Positions 9,509 through 18,331 of a stretch of DNA of 64,000 nt are shown piece after piece. Position 1 is the stretch's first letter. Each line of letters opens with the position of its first letter. The position numbers were made by a program, and so were the translations under genes. The DNA is from Sporolactobacillus spathodeae (GTDB lineage: Bacteria > Bacillota > Bacilli > Bacillales > Sporolactobacillaceae): the NCBI RefSeq assembly GCF_016908935.1, contig NZ_JAFBEV010000013.1, positions 22,690 to 86,689 of the forward strand, read 5' to 3'. The notes under the pieces were generated by a model. It was not told the DNA's origin and made no database searches. It saw only the letters and a list, made by a program, of their open reading frames with translations.

Positions 9509-10783
9509 TTAATGAATCCAATCAACGTTCTCTGAGTGACCGTTAATCAAGAGCTGTGACTCACTCGGCTGGGTTTCAGCGATAAGATTGCCTTTTCGAA
9601 CCGAATAGCGAATAGGAGCCAGTTTACGAATCGTATCATAGCTACTCATTTCGGACATCACGAGAAAGTTTGCTGGTTTTCCTATTTCGATACCGTATTG
9701 ATCGGTAATAGCGAGCGCCTTCGCACTATTGTCTGTGATTAATTCAAGCGAATGCGTGATCGAGTCATAGCCCATCAATTGGCAAACGTGGAGCCCCATG
9801 AACAGCACTTGCAGCATGCTACCCGTGCCAAGTGGGTACCATGGATCAAAAATATCATCGTGACCAAAGCAAACATTTACTCCTGCTTCTAGCATCTCTT
9901 TCACACGTGTGATCCCACGTCGTTTTGGGTACGTATCAAAACGCCCTTGAAGATGAATATTGACAAGCGGGTTGGCAACAAAACTCATTCCGGACATCTT
10001 AATGACACGGAATAGTTTTGCTGCGTACGCGCCATTATAGGAATGCATCGCTGTCGTATGACTCGCTGTAACTCGATCGCCCATACCGCGTTTATATGCT
10101 TCTGATGCAATCGTTTCAACGAAGCGGGATTGTTCATCGTCAATTTCATCACAATGCACATCGATGAGTCGATCATACTTCTCCGCCAAGTCAAAGACAA
10201 ATTGCATCGATGCAACGCCGTCTTCACGTGTCAGTTCATAGTGGGGGATACCGCCGACAACGTCAGCACCTAGCTTCATTGCTTCCTCCATGAGCTCACG
10301 TCCGTTGGGGAAGCCGAAAATACTCTCCTGCGGAAAGGCGACGATTTGAAGCGTCATCCAGTCCGCAACGCGTTCTTTCAGTTCAAGTAAAGCCTTAAGT
10401 GCTGTCAAATTTGGATCGTCTACATCACAGTGCGTACGGACAAACTGAATTCCTTGAGCTGCCTGCCATTTCAGTGCCTTTTCTGCCCGATCGAGCACAT
10501 CTTCACGGCTTAATTGTTTCTTTCTCAGTGCCCACGTTTCGATGCCTTCGAACAATGTGCCGCTTTTATTCCATTTTGGCTGTCCTGCGGTTAATACGGT
10601 ATCCAGATGAACATGTGGTTCGACAAAAGGCGGAATCAGGAGGCCGCCTTTGGCATCAAGCAGTTTATCCGTGCTTTTCTCAATATTTTTGTCCATGGCG
10701 GTGATCTCGCGTATCAAACCATCCTCCACGCGCAGCATCCAAAGCCCTTCGCGGTTCATCAATCGTGCATTACTTACAAGCAT
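9509..10783 (-). CDS. codA: Cytosine deaminase
   Basis: A 424-residue amidohydrolase turning cytosine into uracil and ammonia in pyrimidine salvage; cytoplasmic and metal dependent. The metal-site and active-site motifs are all present: EPHVHLD (HxH), [23 protein letters not shown], and [14 protein letters not shown] with the catalytic Asp. Long stretches match the pattern of E. coli CodA ([28 protein letters not shown]), so the assignment is firm. Start taken at the ATG placed five bases after GAGGTGA; a GTG three codons upstream overlaps that site. It lies 17 bases behind the permease codB, as in the E. coli codBA operon. The ammonia released fits the nitrogen-scavenging theme of the window. 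Confidence 0.96.
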   Translation of the reverse strand: MLVSNARLMNREGLWMLRVEDGLIREITAMDKNIEKSTDKLLDAKGGLLIPPFVEPHVHLDTVLTAGQPKWNKSGTLFEGIETWALRKKQLSREDVLDRAEKALKWQAAQGIQFVRTHCDVDDPNLTALKALLELKERVADWMTLQIVAFPQESIFGFPNGRELMEEAMKLGADVVGGIPHYELTREDGVASMQFVFDLAEKYDRLIDVHCDEIDDEQSRFVETIASEAYKRGMGDRVTASHTTAMHSYNGAYAAKLFRVIKMSGMSFVANPLVNIHLQGRFDTYPKRRGITRVKEMLEAGVNVCFGHDDIFDPWYPLGTGSMLQVLFMGLHVCQLMGYDSITHSLELITDNSAKALAITDQYGIEIGKPANFLVMSEMSSYDTIRKLAPIRYSVRKGNLIAETQPSESQLLINGHSENVDWIH

Positions 10784-10800
10784 ATCTTTCACCTCAAAAA

Positions 10801-12204
10801 TTATTTACTGCGTTTAGCAATTGCCCAGTAAATCAAAGCGGATAGGACAATAACCGGATAAGTCGCCCCGATACTGTTTTTGAAGAAGTCCAAGTTATGA
10901 AGTAGCAAAAAGAGAACGATGCCGATAATCCATGTGAGAATAGCCTGCCAATGAAAACCAGATGTATACCAATATTTTCCGTTTTTTTGTGTAAACGCTG
11001 CCACGTCGTATGATCTTTTTCTGACGAGGAAGAAGTCGGTAACCATAATACCGATCATTGGTCCAAGAACCATGCCGATATAGTCGAGAAAAGCAATGAA
11101 TGAATCGAGAAAGCTCCCAAAGAATAGGGGGACAAATGTCAGTAAAATTGCGAGCAGTGTTACGATCCAAAGAGCAGCCATCGGTTTCACTTTTTTAGCG
11201 ATATTGGTAAGTGAGATACCACCAGCCATCAGATTAACCGCGTTTGCTGTAGTACTGGTAACAACGATCACGATCAGCGCGACCCAACCAAGACCTAGTT
11301 TGCTGGCAATAGAACTTGGGTCAGAATTATTCGGATCAAAGGTTCCCGAAGCAATGGCAGCACCGATTGTCGCGATAATACCAACAAAAGCAAACCAGAA
11401 AAGGCCAATATTGGCACCAATCATTGGCGCCACCGTCGCACTGGTTTTCTTTTTCGTATAGCGCGTAAATTCAGCAATTGCAGGAATCCAGCCGAGACTG
11501 AAGGCAGCCATAGTATCCATTGCCGTACCAAAAGGGAGCGAGAGAGAGGCTTTTGGGTGCCAAGCAAGAATCTGGGTGAGCGATACATTTTGCAGGACAA
11601 CAATCGTTTCCCAAATGCCTAGAACAGCAACGAGAATCATGCCGACGCGCTCAATCACTTTTACTGAATGATGACCAAGGGAAATAGAAATAAGGTGCAA
11701 AACGCTCATAATCAGTATTCCGACTACCATTGATTTCGTACTTCCTGCTTGTCCAAACGCTGGCCATCCGAAACTCTCTTTCAGGAGAAAGCTGACGGAA
11801 ATGGCAGCAATAAATGTGTTTACTGCTGTCCAGCCGATAAATGAGGTGATATTGACGAGCGTTGGTAGAAAGCTTCCGCGAATGCCGAAAGATGGACGTG
11901 TTAAAGCCATCGTTGATGTTCCTGCCTTATAACCCATGTATCCGACCAGAGCCATAAATAGATAGGCGATCGGATTGGCAATCAGCGTACAGGCTATAGC
12001 ACCGCCGAAAGCAGCCCCAGCAACAACACCACCAACATACCATGTCCCGTTATTTGCGTTGGCACCAATCCAAGTGGCGATCATGTCGATAAAGCCTAAA
12101 TTTCTTGCGCCATTGTGCGGCACACTTTCGGTAGCTGCATACTCTTTTTTTACTGAGGGTTCAGCAACAATCTGATCATCCTCATTTGAGAGAATACTTG
12201 ACAA
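10801..12204 (-). CDS. codB: Cytosine permease (NCS1 family)
   Basis: A 467-residue transporter with about 12 membrane helices, importing cytosine with Na+ or H+. The N-terminal cytoplasmic segment is followed by [23 protein letters not shown], and substrate-region motifs such as RPSFGIRGS and [10 protein letters not shown] are typical of CodB-like NCS1 carriers. It starts at TTG with AAGGAGG seven bases upstream. It is first in a two-gene operon with codA, which fixes the substrate better than the sequence alone; hydroxymethylpyrimidine or other base carriers would otherwise be possible. The promoter lies in the AT-rich gap to the right, where TnrA-like sequences and two palindromes are found. 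Confidence 0.88.
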   Translation of the reverse strand: MSSILSNEDDQIVAEPSVKKEYAATESVPHNGARNLGFIDMIATWIGANANNGTWYVGGVVAGAAFGGAIACTLIANPIAYLFMALVGYMGYKAGTSTMALTRPSFGIRGSFLPTLVNITSFIGWTAVNTFIAAISVSFLLKESFGWPAFGQAGSTKSMVVGILIMSVLHLISISLGHHSVKVIERVGMILVAVLGIWETIVVLQNVSLTQILAWHPKASLSLPFGTAMDTMAAFSLGWIPAIAEFTRYTKKKTSATVAPMIGANIGLFWFAFVGIIATIGAAIASGTFDPNNSDPSSIASKLGLGWVALIVIVVTSTTANAVNLMAGGISLTNIAKKVKPMAALWIVTLLAILLTFVPLFFGSFLDSFIAFLDYIGMVLGPMIGIMVTDFFLVRKRSYDVAAFTQKNGKYWYTSGFHWQAILTWIIGIVLFLLLHNLDFFKNSIGATYPVIVLSALIYWAIAKRSK

Positions 12205-12228
12205 GTGAATTCCTCCTTAACTGAAAAA

Positions 12229-12267
12229 AGTTATATATTATGACATTACATGAATTAATATATAACA
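12229..12267 (-). promoter_or_regulatory. Two TnrA/GlnR-like boxes next to the codB start
   Basis: 12229-12245 matches 16 of 17 positions of the TnrA consensus TGTNANAWWWTMTNACA, and 12251-12267 matches 15 of 17. They lie just upstream of the Shine-Dalgarno, so they would repress rather than activate. The surroundings are very AT rich, which raises the chance of accidental matches. Confidence 0.4.
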
Positions 12268-12316
12268 ATAAATGAATCAAATAAAGATACACCTTGATTA
12301 AATCTGGTTGTCATAG

Positions 12317-12357
12317 ATTGACAGCCTGTCAATATTGGCACTTTTTCATCTGCCAAT
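12317..12357. promoter_or_regulatory. Two adjacent palindromes upstream of codB
   Basis: 12317-12333 is a perfect palindrome, ATTGACAG-C-CTGTCAAT. 12334-12357 is ATTGGCA and TGCCAAT around ten bases. They sit about 110-150 bp upstream of the codB start and look like operator sites for a dimeric regulator, possibly the PucR protein encoded next door. No known consensus was matched. Confidence 0.5.
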
Positions 12358-12737
12358 TAATCGAATCTCACTCCATACATTCTACGCCCGATTGGCATAT
12401 AAAATCGACAAAGGATTAAGTCAAGAATATGAAGCTATTGATGAACTACGAATGTAATAATCGACTAATTCAGATAATTAAGTAATATAGAAACTCAAAT
12501 ATATTAATATAGAAATAAAAGAGCAAAATTAGTTTTGAATAGATAAACACAGAAATATCTGAACGATACAAGAATGAATAGAAACACGCAAAATATTATT
12601 CAATAATAATTATTTAATCGATAATATTAGAAAAAAATCGACAGAAAAATCACTGCGATTTCTTCATATATTCTCGTGTTAACAGGCAGTAAAAGATATT
12701 AAAAACATTGATAGATAAATAAAAAATAAATTTCATG
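12358..12737. other. AT-rich spacer without recognisable genes
   Basis: About 380 bp between codB and the liv promoter, very AT rich and without a supported reading frame, RNA gene or repeat. I see no guanine-type riboswitch and no T-box here. Confidence 0.6.
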
Positions 12738-12789
12738 TGTCATATTATCTGACATATATGCTGACAATGATTACAATTCTATTTAATAT
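12738..12789 (+). promoter_or_regulatory. TnrA/GlnR box with nitrogen-controlled promoter of the liv operon
   Basis: 12738-12754 (TGTCATATTATCTGACA) fits all 17 positions of the TnrA consensus TGTNANAWWWTMTNACA. It is followed by CTGACA (12761-12766), a 17-bp spacer and TAATAT (12784-12789). The box centre lies about 50 bp before the implied start site, the spacing known for TnrA-activated promoters. Confidence 0.75.
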
Positions 12790-12808
12790 ATATTCTAAGA
12801 GTTGCGAG

Positions 12809-12838
12809 TTGCACATCTTTTCAGAAAACTGTTATAAT
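12809..12838 (+). promoter_or_regulatory. Second promoter of the liv operon
   Basis: TTGCAC, an 18-bp spacer and a consensus TATAAT, about 95 bp before the livJ start. It could give constitutive expression beside the nitrogen-controlled promoter upstream. Confidence 0.65.
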
Positions 12839-12932
12839 TCATTGGTAAACTTATCGGGGGGTGAGTTATACATAAAATAGACAGAAAAGTAAGACCAATA
12901 GTTTTTCCGTTTTCAAAAAAAGGAGGGTAAAA

Positions 12933-14120
12933 ATGAAGTTAAAGAGATTTATTCCACTTATGGCAGTTTTAGCATTAGTTGTCGGTCTTCTTGCTGGTTG
13001 CGGTTCTGGCTCTTCATCAGGTAAAAGCCTGAAGGTTATCAAAATTGCAACACAGACACCTCTTTCTGGCGGCAGCGCAACATTGGGCAATGCCATTAAA
13101 TTAGGCGCTCAGCTGTCTGTTCAAGATTATAAAGCTAAATTTGCAAAACTGGGTTATAAAGTAGTTCTTGCTCCATATGACGATATGGCTGATCCAAAGA
13201 AGGGTGTTTCGAATGCTCAGGACATCGCTTCCGATAATTCTATTCTCGGAATTGTCGGTCACTTAAACTCCGGTGTCGCCATCCCTTCTTCTTCCGTATA
13301 TGAACAAAACCACATTGCCATGGTGTCACCGGCAAATACTGCAGTCGAATTGACTGAACGTGGTTTGAAATCTGTAAACCGTATTTGTGCCCGTGATGAT
13401 TTCCAGGGCCCAGCTGGCGCAAATTACGCAGTTAAGACATTGAAAGCGAAGAAAATCTTCATCATTCAAGATAAAACAGCTTACGGTTCCGGACTTGCTT
13501 CTGCATTCCGTGATGAAGCAAAGAAACTTGGCGCAAAGATTGTTGGTTATGAAGGGATTACAGTTGGTGAAAAAGATTTCAGTGGTGTTATTAGCCAGGC
13601 AGCTGCTACGAAACCAGACCTTCTCTACTTTGGCGGTGTTTATGCTGAAGGTGGTCTGATTATCAAACAGGCACGCCAACAAGGAATGAATATGCCAATT
13701 ATGGGCGGCGATGGTCTTGACTCTTCGTCAACTGTATCTATTGCGGGTCCAGCCGTGAAAAATGTTTACTTCTCAACAGTTGTTGGTGATGTGACAAAGA
13801 CTGAAGCAGGAAGAAAATTTGCTGCGGATTATAAGAAACAGTTTGGCAAGGACATTGAAGGCTATTCGGCATATGGTTATGATTGCGGCGGCGTTCTACA
13901 ACAGGCCATCCTCAATGCAATTAAAAAGAACGGTGGAAAATTGCCAACACGTGCCAATGTTGAAACAGCAGTTCGCGATATTCACAATTATGATGGTCTC
14001 GCCACAAAAGTTGACTTCGACAATAAAGGCGACAATAAATACGCGAAGATTTACATCTACAAGTTTGACAAAGCTTCTTATCCTGCAACTGAAATGACTG
14101 AAATTCAGAAAACTAAATAA
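12933..14120 (+). CDS. livJ: ABC transporter substrate-binding lipoprotein, branched-chain amino acid type
   Basis: A 395-residue lipoprotein: signal peptide MKLKRFIPLMAVLALVVGLL, lipobox LAGCG with Cys near 23, then a periplasmic-binding fold type I domain beginning KVIKIATQTPLSGGSATLGN. Conserved features include the N-terminal TPLSGG and the YGSGLASAF segment. It captures the substrate outside the membrane for LivHMGF. Substrate is most likely leucine, isoleucine or valine, but this superfamily also takes urea, amides and other amino acids, and a perfect TnrA box upstream shows the intake serves nitrogen supply. ATG follows AAAGGAGGG. A hairpin separates it from livH, which would give the binding protein more mRNA than the membrane parts. 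Confidence 0.88.
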   Translation: MKLKRFIPLMAVLALVVGLLAGCGSGSSSGKSLKVIKIATQTPLSGGSATLGNAIKLGAQLSVQDYKAKFAKLGYKVVLAPYDDMADPKKGVSNAQDIASDNSILGIVGHLNSGVAIPSSSVYEQNHIAMVSPANTAVELTERGLKSVNRICARDDFQGPAGANYAVKTLKAKKIFIIQDKTAYGSGLASAFRDEAKKLGAKIVGYEGITVGEKDFSGVISQAAATKPDLLYFGGVYAEGGLIIKQARQQGMNMPIMGGDGLDSSSTVSIAGPAVKNVYFSTVVGDVTKTEAGRKFAADYKKQFGKDIEGYSAYGYDCGGVLQQAILNAIKKNGGKLPTRANVETAVRDIHNYDGLATKVDFDNKGDNKYAKIYIYKFDKASYPATEMTEIQKTK

Positions 14121-14178
14121 TTTAATTCGTTCACTTGTGGAATGGAGCCATTTTTCGCTCACACATCATGGACACTGT

Positions 14179-14224
14179 CTAAAAGGGTATGGGTATTCTC
14201 GCTATACCCTTTTAGAACTTTTTA
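14179..14224 (+). terminator. Intercistronic hairpin/partial terminator between livJ and livH
   Basis: A perfect 12-bp stem CTAAAAGGGTAT/ATACCCTTTTAG followed by AACTTTTTAA. It probably lowers expression of livHMGF relative to livJ and may stabilise the livJ mRNA end. Confidence 0.82.
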
Positions 14225-14256
14225 ATAAGAGACACAAAATAAAAAGAGGTGTAAGA

Positions 14257-15249
14257 ATGCTCCAGCACATTATTCAATTACTGCCACAGGTTTTGGTCGA
14301 CGGCATTACATTAGGTTTTGTCTACGCTGTGGTTGCTATCGGTTATACGATGGTATACGGAATACTGGAACTGATCAACTTTGCGCACGGCGACATATTC
14401 ATGACAGGTGCATTCATTGGTTCGGGCTTTCTTTTCTTGTTTATTAGCTTGGGTCTGATGTCTTCTCTTCCTGCACTTCTTGTTTTTCTTATTGTAATTA
14501 TTTTATCAGCAATGATTACAGGAGGAATGGGGGTTGCGATTGAGCGTGTCGCCTATCGACCTTTGCGTAAGCGAAATGCGCCGAAGCTGATTGCCTTGAT
14601 TACTTCGATTGGTATTTCATTTATCCTTGAAGACTTGGTACGCTTTATTGCCGAATGGAAAACTGGAAATTATATCGTGACCGCGCCTTCCTTATTTAAT
14701 CATACGTTCACGATTGATATCCATTCAATCATGCCGTTTTTTAACAATGCCAAATTTCAGAGTTCATTTATTGTTGTATTAGTAGTCACAATTATAATGC
14801 TCATCGGCCTTGATTTGTTTGTCAACAAAACAAAATGGGGCATGGCGATGCGTGCTGTTGCGCAAGATCGTGAAACAGCTTCATTGATGACAATTAATGT
14901 TAATCGTGTGATTTCGGTGACCTTCTTTGTCGGTTCAGCACTTGGCGGTGCGACAGGTGTTCTGTTCATGCTGCAATACGGCACAATCGATCCTTATATT
15001 GGCTTTATCCTTGGTATTAAGGCCTTTACAGCAGCCGTTCTTGGCGGTATTGGAAATATTCGTGGGGCGATGTTCGGCGGGCTAATGCTCGGATTGATTG
15101 AAATGTTTGCTGCAGCAAACTTGTCGACACTGACAGGCGGTTTGTTCGGATCCGAGTACAAAGACGTGTTTGCTTTTATCATTTTGATTCTCGTTCTGAT
15201 CTTTAAGCCAGAAGGTTTGTTCGGAAAAGCCACAATAGAGAAGGTGTAA
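14257..15249 (+). CDS. livH: Branched-chain amino acid-type ABC transporter permease LivH
   Basis: A 330-residue membrane protein with about eight helices, one of the two permeases of the transporter. Landmarks are the N-terminal LVDGITLGFVYAVVAIGYTMVYGILELINFAHGD and the C-terminal GIKAFTAAVLGGIGNIRGAMFGG, the loop that contacts the ATPases. The chosen ATG follows AAAGAGGTG; a 40-residue upstream extension covers the terminator hairpin and is not protein. It is second in livJHMGF and four bases before livM. Confidence 0.93.
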   Translation: MLQHIIQLLPQVLVDGITLGFVYAVVAIGYTMVYGILELINFAHGDIFMTGAFIGSGFLFLFISLGLMSSLPALLVFLIVIILSAMITGGMGVAIERVAYRPLRKRNAPKLIALITSIGISFILEDLVRFIAEWKTGNYIVTAPSLFNHTFTIDIHSIMPFFNNAKFQSSFIVVLVVTIIMLIGLDLFVNKTKWGMAMRAVAQDRETASLMTINVNRVISVTFFVGSALGGATGVLFMLQYGTIDPYIGFILGIKAFTAAVLGGIGNIRGAMFGGLMLGLIEMFAAANLSTLTGGLFGSEYKDVFAFIILILVLIFKPEGLFGKATIEKV

Positions 15250-15253
15250 GCAG

Positions 15254-16561
15254 ATGGTCAAAGAATGGTTTCATAAATTTTCTCAAAGTTCGCGCGCCCA
15301 GTTATTCTTTATCATTACCTATGTTCTTGTGACTTGTCTCGGTCTGTATCTTCTTGAAGATTCAGCATCGGCGATCTTCCCATTTCTACTTGTGCTTCTG
15401 TCTCTATTGATCCTTTATTATATGAAGATTAACGTCAAGCTGAAATGGGCTATCGGATTTATTATTATTGCGGTAATGATCCCTCTATCTGCCAGTCAAG
15501 GGTCGAATTTTCAGGCATTTATGGATGTCGGAACACTTGTTTTGATTTACGTTGCAATGTCCCTTGGTTTGAATATCGTTGTCGGTTTTGCTGGATTACT
15601 CGATTTGGGGTTCATTGCATTCTTCGCAGTTGGTGCCTATACATACGGCATATTCGGAAGCAAGCAAGCCAATCATTTCATGCCATTTGGCCACTATCCG
15701 TTGCCCGGTGATACGTTTTGGATTTTTATCTTTGTAGGCGCGATTATAGCAGCCATTTTTGGTATATTGCTTGGTATTCCGGTACTTAGAGTAAGAGGCG
15801 ACTACTTAGCAATTGTCACGCTCGGATTCGGAGAAATTATTCGGATTGTATTCAACAATATGGATCATCCAATCAATATTACAAACGGTTCGATGGGCAT
15901 CTCACAGATTCAGCCACCAAGAATATTCGGATATCCAATTGATACACCTAGTGAGTTTTATTACGTTGCCTTGTTCATTTTCATCTTAGTCATTTATGTT
16001 GTGAAACATTTGGAAAATTCGAAGTTAGGACGATCGTGGAAAGCGGTGCGTGACAACGAAATCGCCGCACAGGCAATGGGAATACCGCTTGTGAAAACGA
16101 AACTCGCTGCTTTTGCGATTGGTGCTTCATTCTCTGGAATGATGGGCACAGTGTTTGCTGCAAAGCAGATGTTTGTCGATGCGACCAGCTTTACGTATCT
16201 TGAATCAACGATGATTCTTGTTATGGTTATTTTAGGCGGTATGGGAAGCGTACCTGGTGTTATCCTCGGTGCCGCAGTCGTTATCATCTTGAACAATCAA
16301 GTGTTAACGGATCTGTCTAACTGGATGACAAGTCTGAGTACAGCAGGTATTCTTAACGTTCCAGATGCACTCTCGCCATCCAAAATGCAGCGCTTCATCT
16401 TCGGAATTCTGCTCGTTGTTTTCGCTCTGTATCGAACGCAGGGGCTTATTCCTCATAAGAATAAGAAAGTGGATGCAGAACGTCTGAAACGTGAAGCAGC
16501 TGCTGAGCCGCCTTACGGAAATTCTGAAGCGAAAACGAATCTGGAGGGATCGGATTCATGA
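15254..16561 (+). CDS. livM: Branched-chain amino acid-type ABC transporter permease LivM
   Basis: A 435-residue permease partner of LivH, longer than usual because of extra N-terminal helices (FFIITYVLVTCLGLYLL and following). The core has the family pattern SLGLNIVVGFAGLLDLGFIAFFAVGAYTYG, RGDYLAIVTLGFGEIIRI and the coupling loop ESTMILVMVILGGMGSVPGVILGA. The C-terminal tail is charged and cytoplasmic. Its last four bases overlap the livG start (ATGA), showing translational coupling. Confidence 0.93.
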   Translation: MVKEWFHKFSQSSRAQLFFIITYVLVTCLGLYLLEDSASAIFPFLLVLLSLLILYYMKINVKLKWAIGFIIIAVMIPLSASQGSNFQAFMDVGTLVLIYVAMSLGLNIVVGFAGLLDLGFIAFFAVGAYTYGIFGSKQANHFMPFGHYPLPGDTFWIFIFVGAIIAAIFGILLGIPVLRVRGDYLAIVTLGFGEIIRIVFNNMDHPINITNGSMGISQIQPPRIFGYPIDTPSEFYYVALFIFILVIYVVKHLENSKLGRSWKAVRDNEIAAQAMGIPLVKTKLAAFAIGASFSGMMGTVFAAKQMFVDATSFTYLESTMILVMVILGGMGSVPGVILGAAVVIILNNQVLTDLSNWMTSLSTAGILNVPDALSPSKMQRFIFGILLVVFALYRTQGLIPHKNKKVDAERLKREAAAEPPYGNSEAKTNLEGSDS

Positions 16562-17334
16562 ATGTTCTTGAAGTCAAAAACTTAACCAAACAATTTGGCG
16601 GTTTGACCGCGACGAATGATATTACAATGACTGTTGAAAAAAATTCGATCACCGCTGTGATTGGACCAAATGGAGCAGGGAAAACAACTTTTTTCAATAT
16701 GATTACTGCTGTATACAAACCAACATCAGGAGATATTCTTTTGAATGGGCATTCGTTGGTTGGCTTGAAACCTCATGAAGTGAGTAAATTCGGAATTACC
16801 CGAACGTTCCAGAACATTCGTCTGTTTAATGAGCAAACCGTAATCGACAATGTGCTCATTGGTATGCATCAACATTTGAAGGCACATTGGGTAGGAACCT
16901 TGCTCCGCCTTCCGTCCATTCGTCTCGAAGAAGAAAAAGCTAAGGTGCAAGCCTATAAAATTTTAAAGTATGTGGGCCTTGAAGATTATGTTAATGAAAA
17001 CGCTGGGAATTTGGCTTATGGGGCGCAACGCCGACTAGAGATTGCACGTGCGATCGCTGCGAGACCCAAGGTTTTGTTACTCGATGAACCTGCCGCGGGC
17101 ATGAATCCGAAAGAAACGAAGAAACTGACTGATTTGATTCATGATATGCGCACGCGTCTTGATGTAACCATTGTGCTAATCGAACACGATATGAAATTGG
17201 TTATGGAAATTTCCGATTATATTTACGTGCTTGACCATGGCGAGTTAATCGCACAAGGCAAACCAGACGAAATTCGCAACAATCAGCGGGTTATCGAAGC
17301 GTACCTCGGGAAGGTGGCAGCAGAAAATGACTGA
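16558..17334 (+). CDS. livG: ABC transporter ATP-binding protein LivG
   Basis: A 258-residue ATPase of the livJHMGF importer. Walker A is GPNGAGKTT (about 38-46). The signature region LAYGAQRRLEIARAIA shows the YGAQ variant typical of LivG, Walker B is VLLLDEPAAGMNP, and the switch histidine lies in LIEHDMKLVM. The FGGLTATND start and the KPHEVSKFGITRTFQNIRLF segment are LivG hallmarks. The start codon overlaps livM and the end overlaps livF by eight bases. Confidence 0.95.
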   Translation: MNVLEVKNLTKQFGGLTATNDITMTVEKNSITAVIGPNGAGKTTFFNMITAVYKPTSGDILLNGHSLVGLKPHEVSKFGITRTFQNIRLFNEQTVIDNVLIGMHQHLKAHWVGTLLRLPSIRLEEEKAKVQAYKILKYVGLEDYVNENAGNLAYGAQRRLEIARAIAARPKVLLLDEPAAGMNPKETKKLTDLIHDMRTRLDVTIVLIEHDMKLVMEISDYIYVLDHGELIAQGKPDEIRNNQRVIEAYLGKVAAEND

Positions 17335-18055
17335 GATGGCATCAACGAATCACTTTCTTGAAGTAAAACAAATTGAGAGTTTCTACGGTCAAATCCAAGC
17401 GCTTAATGGGGTTGACTTATATATTGATAAAGGCGAGATTGTCACATTGATTGGCAGTAATGGCGCAGGAAAATCAACAACATTAAAGTCAATAAGCGGT
17501 CAGGTTCAACCGAAAAAAGGAACTATCCACTTTGAAGGAAAAGAGATTCATAAGAATCAAGCCCATCAAACAGCATTGCTTGGGATTGCGCAGGTACCTG
17601 AAGGACGACGTATTTTCCCAAGATTGACGGTCCGCGAAAATTTACTCGTCGGCGCCTTTGCGGTGAAAGACAAAAAGGCAATTGCTGATCGAATGGAACG
17701 TGTATGTGGCTATTTTCCACGTCTGAAAGAACGAATGGATCAGCCGGGCGGGACGATGAGTGGTGGCGAACAGCAGATGTTGGCGATGGGACGTGCATTG
17801 ATGATGAAACCGAAGTTATTGATGCTCGATGAGCCCTCAATGGGTCTTGCGCCGATTATTGTGCAGCAGATTTTTGATATTATTAAGGAATTAAACAAAG
17901 AGGGAATGACCATTCTTCTTGTCGAGCAAAATGCGTATCAAGCGTTGCAAATTGCCAATCGTGGATACGTGATTCAAACAGGAAATATTGTTCTTGAAGG
18001 CAAAGGATCTGAATTGATGACCAATCAACTCGTTCGAGAAGCTTATCTTGCCTGA
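17327..18055 (+). CDS. livF: ABC transporter ATP-binding protein LivF
   Basis: A 242-residue ATPase and the second energising subunit of the importer. Walker A GSNGAGKST, signature MSGGEQQMLAMGRAL, Walker B LLMLDEPSMGLAP and switch LLVEQNAYQAL are all in place. The order EVKQIESFYGQIQAL and VPEGRRIFPRLTVREN is characteristic of LivF. Translation probably begins at the ATG inside the livG end (AAGGTGG upstream); a second ATG three codons on is also possible. It is the last gene of the operon and is followed by a terminator. Confidence 0.95.
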   Translation: MTEMASTNHFLEVKQIESFYGQIQALNGVDLYIDKGEIVTLIGSNGAGKSTTLKSISGQVQPKKGTIHFEGKEIHKNQAHQTALLGIAQVPEGRRIFPRLTVRENLLVGAFAVKDKKAIADRMERVCGYFPRLKERMDQPGGTMSGGEQQMLAMGRALMMKPKLLMLDEPSMGLAPIIVQQIFDIIKELNKEGMTILLVEQNAYQALQIANRGYVIQTGNIVLEGKGSELMTNQLVREAYLA

Positions 18056-18067
18056 TGTGAAACGTGC

Positions 18068-18097
18068 CAGGAGACGCAGAGTCTCCTGTTTTTTTAT
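18068..18097 (+). terminator. Rho-independent terminator of livJHMGF
   Basis: AGGAGAC GCAGA GTCTCCT followed by G and a run of seven T. Confidence 0.9.
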
Positions 18098-18111
18098 TAG
18101 AAAGATTTCGT

Positions 18112-18179
18112 CCAACGCGCGGCAAGCGAGCAGCCGAAGCATATTATTACAGAATAGACTTGGTAAAGCCAAGTTTATC
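18112..18179 (+). repeat. Interspersed repeat, type A, right half only
   Basis: GCGCGGCAAGCGAGCAGCCG, ATTACAGAATAG and the closing hairpin ACTTGGTAAAGCCAAGTTTA match the right end of complete copies such as 61367-61531. Confidence 0.7.
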
Positions 18180-18222
18180 ATGCGATAATGTAAACGAATA
18201 CATACAGAGGAATGTTTCTGAT

Positions 18223-18252
18223 TTGCCTGAGAAAGAGAGAAACCCGTATAAT
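18223..18252 (+). promoter_or_regulatory. Promoter of the condensation-domain gene
   Basis: TTGCCT, an 18-bp spacer and TATAAT, about 80 bp before the start codon. Confidence 0.65.
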
Positions 18253-18331
18253 GAAACATATGAAAAATATTTTTCAAGGTACAAAAAATACATAAATAAA
18301 ATTATGTATACTAATTGCGACTGGAGATGAA

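Noticed and set aside
12334..12357. Sigma-54 promoter suggested by TTGGCAC
   Set aside because: The following TGC lies nine bases after TGGCAC rather than at the required -12 position, and the sequence is better described as a palindrome.
12205..12932. Guanine-type or PRPP riboswitch in the long gap between codB and livJ
   Set aside because: No conserved loop or three-way-junction sequences were found on either strand.
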